From: Eubacteriales Family XIII. Incertae Sedis bacterium
GTDB taxonomy: Bacteria; Bacillota; Clostridia; Peptostreptococcales; Anaerovoracaceae
DNA length: 19,284 nt
NCBI GenBank assembly: GCA_031257215.1
Contig: JAIRPC010000160.1
Location: 1-19,284 of the forward strand
Direction: 5' to 3'
How positions within the stretch are numbered: position 1 is the first letter of the stretch; each line of letters starts with the position of its first letter. The position numbers and the translations under genes were made by a program. Shown here one piece after another: positions 12,570-19,284 of the stretch. The notes beneath the pieces are model-generated. The model did no database searches and was not told the origin of the DNA. It saw only the letters and a program-made list of their open reading frames with translations.

Positions 12570-15500
12570 ATGAATCAGTTGCAATCAATAGGAGAACCAG
12601 GGAAGGAGGGCGCAAAGAGGCTCTATCGCCTGATAGTCGCAATGTTGGCTCTGGCCGTGGCGCTAGGCGGCTTCGCGGGCATTCCGCAGGCGGGCTACGG
12701 CGCACAGACAGGTAGCACCGCGCCAGCCAGCCGCGCCGCCGCGATGACGGACAGATATGATGTCCCAACCTGGGGCTATCACGACAAGATCGTGAAGATC
12801 GCGGCGAACGAGGTCCATTGCCTGGCGCTGAACGAGGACGGCAAGGCTTTCTCCTGGGGCAACAACGACAGCGGCCAGCTTGGCGACGGCGGCAGCGAGA
12901 GCAAATCCGTGCCAAGCCCCATCAGCCCCGCCAGCTTCGGCGGCGAAATGGTGAAGGATGTCAAGGCGGGGAGAGATCACTCGCTCGCCCTCACCGTGGG
13001 CGGGAAGGTCTACGCCTGGGGCGGCAACAACCGCGGCCAGCTTGGCGACGGGACGAATGAGGGCAGGAATGTCCCCACCAAGGTCAGCGGGCTAGACAGC
13101 GTCACCGTTGCGGCGATAGCGGCAGGCGATAACGTTTCGTTCGCGGTGACATCGACCGGAAAAGTCTACGCGTGGGGATGGAACTACCACGGGATGCTTG
13201 GCATCGGCGCACCCATGGACGCCAGCGAGGAGCGCTTGTCGCCTGTACAGGTCACAGACCTTGACAGCGAGACGATAACGGATATCTCGGCGGAGGCGGA
13301 TCACTGCCTGGCGCTGACTGCTGACGGCAGGCTCTACGCGTGGGGGAAGAACAGCTCAGGCAACCTTGGCATTGGCAGCTCTGGCGCGGGCGACAAGAGA
13401 AACCAGCCCGTGCAGGTCAGCTCGCTAGGCGGCACGAGGATCACGAAGATAGACACATCGGTGGCGACATCCATCGCGCTGGACGAAAGAGGCTATGTAT
13501 ATGAGTGGGGTTCGTGTTTCGGCAACAGCTTTGACACGCCTTCCCTTGTCAGGTTTTTTAGGGGAAAGAATATCGTGCGCGTCGAGACAGGGCGCGCTTC
13601 ATCGGTCGCTTTGGGCGCGGACGGAAGGGTGTACGCGTGGGGAGACAACAGCGCAGGCCAGCTTGGCGACGGGACGACAGCCAGCCACGCCGTCCCTATC
13701 CAGGTGCCCGGGCTTGACGGCAAGGATATCGTATCTATCGCATCTGGCTATATGGCTGTCCTTGCCCTGGACTCGGACGGGGCGATCAGCGCATGGGGCT
13801 CCAACGATGCGGATCAGCTAGGCAACGGCCAAGGCGGCGCGGATGAATTCAGCGCCGTCCCCGTTCTGGCGGATATGTCGAATACTGTCACGCCGCCCGC
13901 GAATGACCAGATCGTGAAGATCTCGGTTGGCGAAAGCTATGTCCTGGCATTGAACGCAGACGGCAAGGTATTCTCCTGGGGCTACAACTACAACAGCCAG
14001 CTTGGCTACGGCACCAACGAGCTTAACGCATACACATCGACCCCTGCCCCCATCAGCCCCGCCGCATTCGGGTACAGAGCGGTCAGGGATATACAGGCAG
14101 GCCAAGATCACGCGCTTGCCCTTACCGCGGACGGAAATGTATACACGTGGGGCGGCATCCACAGCAGCACCACCCCTGGCGGCGTCACTGCCCCCACCAG
14201 GGTCAGCGCGCTCGACGGCGTCACCGTTACGGCGATAGCGGCGGGATTTCAAAAATCCGCCGCGCTGACATCGGACGGGAAAGTCTACGAATGGGATTTG
14301 TACAGCGACCCTGCACCGGTGGCGGAGCTGGACGGCGTGACGATAACGGCTATTTCCCTGGGAAGCGGCCACACGCTTGCCATTACGGCGGACGGCAGCC
14401 TCTATGCGTGGGGGTACAATAGCTATGGCCAGGTAGGCATTGGCACCCACGGGGCTATCGATGCCCCCCCCACGCTGGTCAGCGCGCTGGCAGGCACGAA
14501 GATCACGAAGATATCCGCGACATTCTGGTCGTCCATGGCCATGGATTCCAGAGGCAATGTCTATGAATGGGGTCAATGCATGACGGGGCTGAGCTGTATG
14601 GTGCCACAGTGCAGTGTCGGCCCTGTCAACCTCGTCCCATGTATGGTCGACTTTTTTAGGGGCAAAAACATTGTGGATATCTCGGAAGGCTATGACCACT
14701 CGTATGCGATCGCCGCTGACGGAAGGATATACGGGTGGGGGTATAACTCCGACGGGCAGCTCTGCGACGGCGCCACGACCAGGCGCTACATCCCCGTCCA
14801 GGCGAGCGGGTTTGACGGCAAGGATATCGTATCGGTCGCCGCGGGCGGCAGGTTTTCGCTCGCCCTCGACGCGGAAGGAAGGGTCTATGGCTGTGGGCGC
14901 AATCGCTATGGCCAGCTGGGCAACGGCCAAGGCGGCGGAGATGAATTCAGAACCGTCCCCGTTTTGGCGGATCTGTCGGGCACGGTCACGCCGGGCGGCG
15001 GCTGGACCATCCCGGAAGGCGGCGATACGGGCGGCAGCAGCACGGGCGGCGGTATCGCCGCGGGCGGCGGCAGCACGGGCGGAGCCATAGGCACGGGCGG
15101 CGGCACTGACAGCGGCGTGCCCGCGTCGGAAGACAGGCTCGTGAAGATCTCGTCGAGTGACTATCATCACTATGCGGTGAGCGCGGCGGGCCGGGTATAT
15201 ACATGGGGCGCCAATTACAATGGCGGTCTTGGCCTTGGCATCATCGACGCTGACTATCAGCTAAATAAGCCAACCCTCGTCAGCCCCGCCGCTTTCGGCG
15301 GCAAAGCTGTCAAGGACATCGCTACGGGGAGGTATCATACGCTTGCCCTTACCGCAGATGGAAAGGTCTACGCCTGGGGCGTTAACGACCAAGGTGCGCT
15401 AGGCATAGGAGCCACCCCAATCACGGTTGGAGAACAATTCGATCCGTACGCCTCAGTTTACCCATCGCCTGTCCAGGTTACCGCGCTTGACGGTGTCACC

Positions 15501-17048
15501 GTTACGGCGATAGCGGCAGGCGGTTCAGAGTCTATCGGCTACCAGGGCATTTCCTATGCACTGGCATCGGACGGAAAAGTCTACGCCTGGGGTTTTAACT
15601 ATTCAGGTGCGCTGGGCATAGGAACAGAAGGCCCGTGTAGCACAGTGCCTGTCCAGGCGGACTTTGGCAACGCGGTGATAGTGGATATAGCCGCGAGGGG
15701 AGGATATGGCCTGGCTCTTACAGAGGGCGGAGAGGTCTATGCATGGGGAAATGACCTTGGTGGCAATCTAGGCACGGATTCCGCCGCCCCAGTCAATATG
15801 ACCCGGCCCGTCATTGTACGATCTGGGCTTTTCTACGGCAACAAGATCACGAAGATTGCCGCGGGAAGATATACATCCCTCGCGCTGGATGAAAGCGGCA
15901 ATGTCTATGAGTGGGGTTGGTCGCTGAGAGGGCATCGCACTCAGGGGGGAATATCTTCTCCGTACAACAACACCCCACACTTGATCAGATATTTCATAGG
16001 AAGGAATATTGTAGACATTTCGACATATGATTTTCAGTCATTTGCCCTCGATGCGAACGGGAATATATATTCGTGGGGACGGAACCTAAACAGACTTAAC
16101 AACAGTGCGCCGTACGGCAGCAACTGTCCGGATCCTCTCAAAATCGTCGGGCTTGACGGCAAAAAAATCGTATCACTTGAATGCACCTATTACAATTGTT
16201 ATGCCATTACAGCTGATGGAGAGGCCTATTCATGGGGATACAATAGTTACGGGAGTTTGGGTATCGACTCACCGGCATTTTATAGTGATGAAACCCCCCG
16301 CCCGATGGATTTGTCGGGTGTAGTCACGGAAGGCGGCATCGGCGGCGGCTCGGGTGGCGGCGGCGGTACGGGCGGCAGCGGCACAGGCTCGGGCGGCGGA
16401 GGCGGTGCGCCAGACCCAGGCGCGGGCGGCGGCGGCACAAGCGGCGGCGGCATCAGCAGCGGCGGCGGCATCCATCCGGTCCCGACCGCGCAGATGAGCG
16501 GCTTCGGCGTGACGCAGAAGACCGTATACGTCAAGCGCGGCAAGACGGCAAAGCTGCCTTTCATAGCCTACGCGGCGGTCGCGGGCGCGCAGCCCCTCAC
16601 ATGGACTGCCAGCAAGGCCAATGTGGCCACGGTAGAAAAAGGCAAAGCCACAGGCAAGCTGACGGTCAGCGGCAACGCAGACGCGATGCTGGCCATCAAG
16701 GCAGGCAAAAAGCCGGGATCGGGCAAGATCACGCTGACCTCCGCGAACGGCAAGAAGCTGGCCATCACCGTGAAGGTGGTAAAAGGCCAGAAGAAGGTAA
16801 CTGCCAAAAGCGTCAAAATCAGCAAGCTCACCCAAAAAGCGGCAAAGCGTATGAAGCCAGGCCAAGTGAAGACGCTAAAAGCGGCGTTCACAAAAAAAGC
16901 CACAGCCATAGCCACATGGAAATCCTCCAACCCAAAGGTGGCAAAGATAGACGCGGCAGGAAAGCTGACCACCCTGGCAAAAGGAACGGCAAAGATAACG
17001 CTGAAAGTAGGCGGCAAAAAAAAGGTTATCAAAATTACAGTGAAATGA
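12570..17048 (+). CDS. Secreted triple RCC1 beta-propeller protein with Big-like C-terminus (1492 aa)
   Basis: A large exported protein of unknown function. An N-terminal signal peptide (basic region, then LIVAMLALAVALGGFAGIPQA, cleavage near residues 40-48) is followed by 21 RCC1-type repeats of about 50 residues. These are arranged as three groups of seven: about residues 72-440, 446-808 and 855-1253. Seven blades make one closed RCC1 propeller, so the protein should fold as three propellers. In each group the fifth blade reads YEWG while the others mostly read YAWG or FSWG, so whole propellers were duplicated. Propeller 2 is degenerate at blade 3 (YEWD) and blade 7 (YGCG). Gly-rich linkers lie at about 809-852 and 1254-1303. 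The end (about 1305-1492) is Lys-rich with two Ig-like Big_2-type domains (KVATV.KGKATGKLTV; ATWKSSNPKVAKIDAAGKLT). No LPXTG or SLH motif is seen. Likely a surface or extracellular binding protein. Confidence 0.88.
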   Translation: MNQLQSIGEPGKEGAKRLYRLIVAMLALAVALGGFAGIPQAGYGAQTGSTAPASRAAAMTDRYDVPTWGYHDKIVKIAANEVHCLALNEDGKAFSWGNNDSGQLGDGGSESKSVPSPISPASFGGEMVKDVKAGRDHSLALTVGGKVYAWGGNNRGQLGDGTNEGRNVPTKVSGLDSVTVAAIAAGDNVSFAVTSTGKVYAWGWNYHGMLGIGAPMDASEERLSPVQVTDLDSETITDISAEADHCLALTADGRLYAWGKNSSGNLGIGSSGAGDKRNQPVQVSSLGGTRITKIDTSVATSIALDERGYVYEWGSCFGNSFDTPSLVRFFRGKNIVRVETGRASSVALGADGRVYAWGDNSAGQLGDGTTASHAVPIQVPGLDGKDIVSIASGYMAVLALDSDGAISAWGSNDADQLGNGQGGADEFSAVPVLADMSNTVTPPANDQIVKISVGESYVLALNADGKVFSWGYNYNSQLGYGTNELNAYTSTPAPISPAAFGYRAVRDIQAGQDHALALTADGNVYTWGGIHSSTTPGGVTAPTRVSALDGVTVTAIAAGFQKSAALTSDGKVYEWDLYSDPAPVAELDGVTITAISLGSGHTLAITADGSLYAWGYNSYGQVGIGTHGAIDAPPTLVSALAGTKITKISATFWSSMAMDSRGNVYEWGQCMTGLSCMVPQCSVGPVNLVPCMVDFFRGKNIVDISEGYDHSYAIAADGRIYGWGYNSDGQLCDGATTRRYIPVQASGFDGKDIVSVAAGGRFSLALDAEGRVYGCGRNRYGQLGNGQGGGDEFRTVPVLADLSGTVTPGGGWTIPEGGDTGGSSTGGGIAAGGGSTGGAIGTGGGTDSGVPASEDRLVKISSSDYHHYAVSAAGRVYTWGANYNGGLGLGIIDADYQLNKPTLVSPAAFGGKAVKDIATGRYHTLALTADGKVYAWGVNDQGALGIGATPITVGEQFDPYASVYPSPVQVTALDGVTVTAIAAGGSESIGYQGISYALASDGKVYAWGFNYSGALGIGTEGPCSTVPVQADFGNAVIVDIAARGGYGLALTEGGEVYAWGNDLGGNLGTDSAAPVNMTRPVIVRSGLFYGNKITKIAAGRYTSLALDESGNVYEWGWSLRGHRTQGGISSPYNNTPHLIRYFIGRNIVDISTYDFQSFALDANGNIYSWGRNLNRLNNSAPYGSNCPDPLKIVGLDGKKIVSLECTYYNCYAITADGEAYSWGYNSYGSLGIDSPAFYSDETPRPMDLSGVVTEGGIGGGSGGGGGTGGSGTGSGGGGGAPDPGAGGGGTSGGGISSGGGIHPVPTAQMSGFGVTQKTVYVKRGKTAKLPFIAYAAVAGAQPLTWTASKANVATVEKGKATGKLTVSGNADAMLAIKAGKKPGSGKITLTSANGKKLAITVKVVKGQKKVTAKSVKISKLTQKAAKRMKPGQVKTLKAAFTKKATAIATWKSSNPKVAKIDAAGKLTTLAKGTAKITLKVGGKKKVIKITVK

Positions 17049-17156
17049 TTGATATGTACAACACCCCCGCTCGTCATTGCGGCCCCCGAGCCGCAATCCA
17101 CAAGCGGATAAGCATGAAAAAGTAACCTAATTACCGAAATGATTGATATGTACAAC
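17042..17156 (+). repeat. 21-base direct repeats flanking a 73-base insert
   Basis: An identical 21-base sequence lies at 17042-17062 and 17136-17156; the first copy includes the stop codon of the upstream gene. The bases on either side differ, so the match is exactly 21. The 73 bases between contain a palindromic repeat, consistent with an insertion that duplicated its target or with a slippage-type duplication. Confidence 0.75.
17068..17106. repeat. Small palindromic element between the RCC1 genes
   Basis: A perfect 8-bp stem ATTGCGGC/GCCGCAAT (17076-17083, 17090-17097) has a six-base loop. The pairing extends imperfectly to CGCT/AGCG at the ends. It shares the CATTGCG...GCAATCC core with the repeat at 12021-12103. 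No T run follows, so it is a weak candidate for a terminator. Confidence 0.6.
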
Positions 17157-17177
17157 CAAGAAAGGAATGTATAGAAA

Positions 17178-19187
17178 ATGAATCAGTTAATGTTACAAGA
17201 AAACAAAGGAAGGAGAGGCGGCCGCCCGAAGCGCTTCTTCTCCCTCGCCCTGGCCCTCGCCCTGGCCCTCAGCGTCTTGGCGGGCACCGCGCAGGCCAGC
17301 TACGGCGCGTCGGCGAACGACAAGATCGTGAAGATCGCGGCGAATGAAACCCATTGCCTGGCCGTTACGGCGGACGGCAAGGTCTTCTCCTGGGGCGACA
17401 ACAGCCATTCCCAGCTCGGCAATGGCACCACTACGGACAAGCTGATACCAAATCTCGTCAGCCCGTCAGGCTTCGGCGGCAAGGCGGTCACGGATGTCAA
17501 GGCGGGCACGAAACACTCGCTCGCCCTCACAGCGGACGGGAACGTCTACGCCTGGGGCAGCAACGAGTACGGCCAGCTAGGCGACGGGACGGACGAGGAC
17601 AGGAGCTCGCCCACCAGGGTCAGCGCTCTCGACAGCTTTGCCGTCACGGCGATAGCGGCAGGCGACGACACCTCCTTCGCGCTGACGTCCAACGGGAAGG
17701 TCTACGCGTGGGGCTCGAACAGAAACGGGTTGCTTGGCGTCGGCCTGCCATGCCAGGCCGGCGAGATGAGCAATGTGCCCGTGCAGGTCGTCGCGCTCAA
17801 CAGCCAGACCGTAACGGGCATCTCCGCGAACGGAAACCATTGCTTGGCGCGGACAGGTGGCGGCGCGCTCTACGCGTGGGGCGCGAATGACTATGGCAAG
17901 CTCGGCGTTGCCATCAGCGGCAGCGACTTCGGTTTTGGCGACAAAAGAAACACCCCTGTGGCGGTAGACTCGCTCAGCGGCACGCGGATCACGAAGGTGG
18001 CCACATCAGACGACGCTTCCCTGGCGCTGGACGAGAACGGCAATGTCTACGAGTGGGGCGAGTGCATCAATGGCCAGCTAAATTCGTTGCCCGGCGGCAA
18101 CGGCGTTGACTACAATGTCACACCGTCTGCGGTAGCCTTCCTCAGCGACAAGAATATCGTGGGCATTGAGGCGGGACTGAATTTTTCGGTCGCTCTTGGC
18201 TCGGACGGCAAGGTGTATACGTGGGGCGAAAACTACTACGGCCAGCTAGGCGACGGCACGAATGGCTCCTTGACAGTGCCGGCCGCGGTGTCAATGCTCG
18301 ACGGCAAAAATATCGTATCGATTGCCGCAGGCCCCAGCTTTGCCCTTGCCCTGGGTTCGGACGGAAAGATCTACGCGTGGGGCGAAAACTACTACGGCCA
18401 GCTTGGCAACGGACAAAAAGGCCCCAACAAATCCAGCAATACCCCTGTCCAGACGGATTTGTCAAAGACTGACTCGTCAGGCGGCGGCGGGACGCCAGGC
18501 CCAGGCACTGACCCGGGCACTGACCCAGGCGGCAGCGGCGGCGGCGGTGGCGGCGGCGGCGCAGGAGGCGGCGGCACTAGCGGCGGCGGCATCAGCAGCG
18601 GCGGAGGCATCAATCCAGTCCCGACCGCGCAGGTGGCCAGCTTCGGCGTGACGCAGAAGACCGTATACGTCAAGCGCGGCAAGTCGGCGAAGCTCCCCTT
18701 CATAGCCTACGCAACGGCCGCGGGCGCACAGACCCTCACATGGACTGCCAGCAAAAGCAATGTTGCCACAGTGGAAAAAGGCAAAGCCACAGGCAAGCTG
18801 ACAGTCATCGGCAACGCCGACGCGATGCTGACCATCAAGGCTGGCAAAAAACCGGGGTCGGGCAAGATAACGCTGACCTCCGCGAACGGCAAGAAGCTGG
18901 TGGTCAAGGTGAATGTAGTAAAAAGCCTGAAAAATGTGGCGAAGAAAGATGCCAAAATCAAGAAGCTGAGCAAAAAAGCGGCAAACAGCCTGAAAGTAGG
19001 CCAGGTGAAAACGCTAAAAGCGAAGTTCACAAAAAAAGCCACAGCGATAGCCACCTGGAAATCCTCCAACGCAAAAGTGGCAAAGATAGACGCGGCAGGC
19101 AAGCTGACCACCCTGACAAAAGGAACAGCGAAGATAACGCTGAAAGTGGGCGGCAAGAAGAAGGTTATCAAAATCACGGTGAAATAA
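17178..19187 (+). CDS. Secreted single RCC1 beta-propeller protein with Big-like C-terminus (669 aa)
   Basis: A one-propeller paralog of the preceding gene. The signal peptide has an Ala-Leu repeat core (FFSLALALALALSVLAGTAQA). Seven RCC1 repeats follow at about residues 48-430, with blade motifs FSWG, YAWG, YAWG, YAWG, YEWG, YTWG and YAWG, so blade 5 again carries Glu. A Pro/Gly-rich linker (about 434-478, GTDPGTDPGG then poly-Gly) leads to the same Lys-rich pair of Big_2-like domains (about 481-669), nearly identical to those of its neighbour even at the DNA level. The ribosome region (AAGAAAGGAATGTAT) and first codons (MNQL) also match the upstream gene, so the whole gene is a tandem duplicate that gained or lost propellers. 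RCC1 propellers mediate protein binding in many settings; the ligand here is unknown. The gene could be co-transcribed with its neighbour (129-base gap). Confidence 0.88.
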   Translation: MNQLMLQENKGRRGGRPKRFFSLALALALALSVLAGTAQASYGASANDKIVKIAANETHCLAVTADGKVFSWGDNSHSQLGNGTTTDKLIPNLVSPSGFGGKAVTDVKAGTKHSLALTADGNVYAWGSNEYGQLGDGTDEDRSSPTRVSALDSFAVTAIAAGDDTSFALTSNGKVYAWGSNRNGLLGVGLPCQAGEMSNVPVQVVALNSQTVTGISANGNHCLARTGGGALYAWGANDYGKLGVAISGSDFGFGDKRNTPVAVDSLSGTRITKVATSDDASLALDENGNVYEWGECINGQLNSLPGGNGVDYNVTPSAVAFLSDKNIVGIEAGLNFSVALGSDGKVYTWGENYYGQLGDGTNGSLTVPAAVSMLDGKNIVSIAAGPSFALALGSDGKIYAWGENYYGQLGNGQKGPNKSSNTPVQTDLSKTDSSGGGGTPGPGTDPGTDPGGSGGGGGGGGAGGGGTSGGGISSGGGINPVPTAQVASFGVTQKTVYVKRGKSAKLPFIAYATAAGAQTLTWTASKSNVATVEKGKATGKLTVIGNADAMLTIKAGKKPGSGKITLTSANGKKLVVKVNVVKSLKNVAKKDAKIKKLSKKAANSLKVGQVKTLKAKFTKKATAIATWKSSNAKVAKIDAAGKLTTLTKGTAKITLKVGGKKKVIKITVK

Positions 19188-19218
19188 GCCGCCTGCAATG
19201 AAATATGTAAGCCAAATA

Positions 19219-19251
19219 CGGCGTTGTCATTCTATTGACAACGCCGCATTT
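19219..19251 (+). terminator. Intrinsic terminator after the second RCC1 gene
   Basis: A perfect 11-bp stem CGGCGTTGTCA/TGACAACGCCG (19219-19229, 19236-19246) has a six-base loop, followed by CATTTGT. The flanking AAAT/ATTT can extend the stem past one mismatch, so it may work in both directions. The T tract is short. Confidence 0.7.
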
Positions 19252-19284
19252 GTAATAGTATGCAAAACATCAATCAGCATATCG

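Noticed and set aside
13818..15170. 450-residue minus-strand open frame in the RCC1 gene
   Set aside because: Antisense to the RCC1 repeats, and its own repetitiveness only mirrors them.

Overview
The window looks like chromosomal DNA of a strictly anaerobic, probably acetogenic bacterium. Genes are GC-rich and the gaps between them are AT-rich. Start regions use strong AGGAGG-type ribosome sites. A complete block for the carbonyl branch of the Wood-Ljungdahl pathway occupies the centre. A Firmicutes/Clostridia host fits best (bacterial-type AcsB, an MtgA-like methyltransferase, Rpn-type nuclease debris, Big-domain surface proteins). That assignment is an inference, and no rRNA or other marker gene is present to confirm it.

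Left flank (1-2095): remnants. The 3' end of an Rpn/PD-(D/E)XK-type nuclease gene enters at base 1. A second, 5'-deleted copy lies at 1205-1864, behind a consensus sigma-70 promoter. Between them, on the minus strand, are an 86-residue membrane protein gene with a good ribosome site and, just upstream of it, the decayed tail of an ABC transporter ATPase. A very stable 17-bp hairpin follows the second nuclease copy.

Centre (2096-11999): eight plus-strand genes in pathway order. They are cooC, cooS (CO dehydrogenase), a second cooC/acsF-type maturation ATPase, acsB (acetyl-CoA synthase), acsD and acsC (corrinoid iron-sulfur protein), acsE (methyl-H4folate:CFeSP methyltransferase) and an MtgA-like methyl-H4folate:corrinoid methyltransferase. 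The metal-cluster ligands that can be checked by eye are present in CooS, AcsB and AcsC. CO2 is reduced to CO by CooS. AcsE passes the methyl group of methyl-H4folate to AcsCD. AcsB joins methyl, CO and CoA. The two ATPases probably load nickel into CooS and AcsB. The last gene may connect methyl-H4folate with another corrinoid protein. cooC appears to have a promoter that would give a leaderless mRNA. A terminator-like hairpin and an A-rich hexanucleotide tract separate acsB from acsD, and a terminator built from a palindromic repeat ends the operon.

Right flank (12000-19284): a 570-base non-coding stretch, then two tandem paralogous secreted proteins. The first (1492 aa) carries three complete seven-bladed RCC1 propellers; the second (669 aa) carries one. 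Both end in a Gly-rich linker and the same Lys-rich pair of Big-like domains. Between them lies a small palindromic insert flanked by 21-base direct repeats. A strong hairpin follows the second gene.

The most unusual items are the 3x7 versus 1x7 propeller architecture, the apparent leaderless start of the acs operon, the hexanucleotide tract inside the operon, and the palindromic repeats placed at gene ends.
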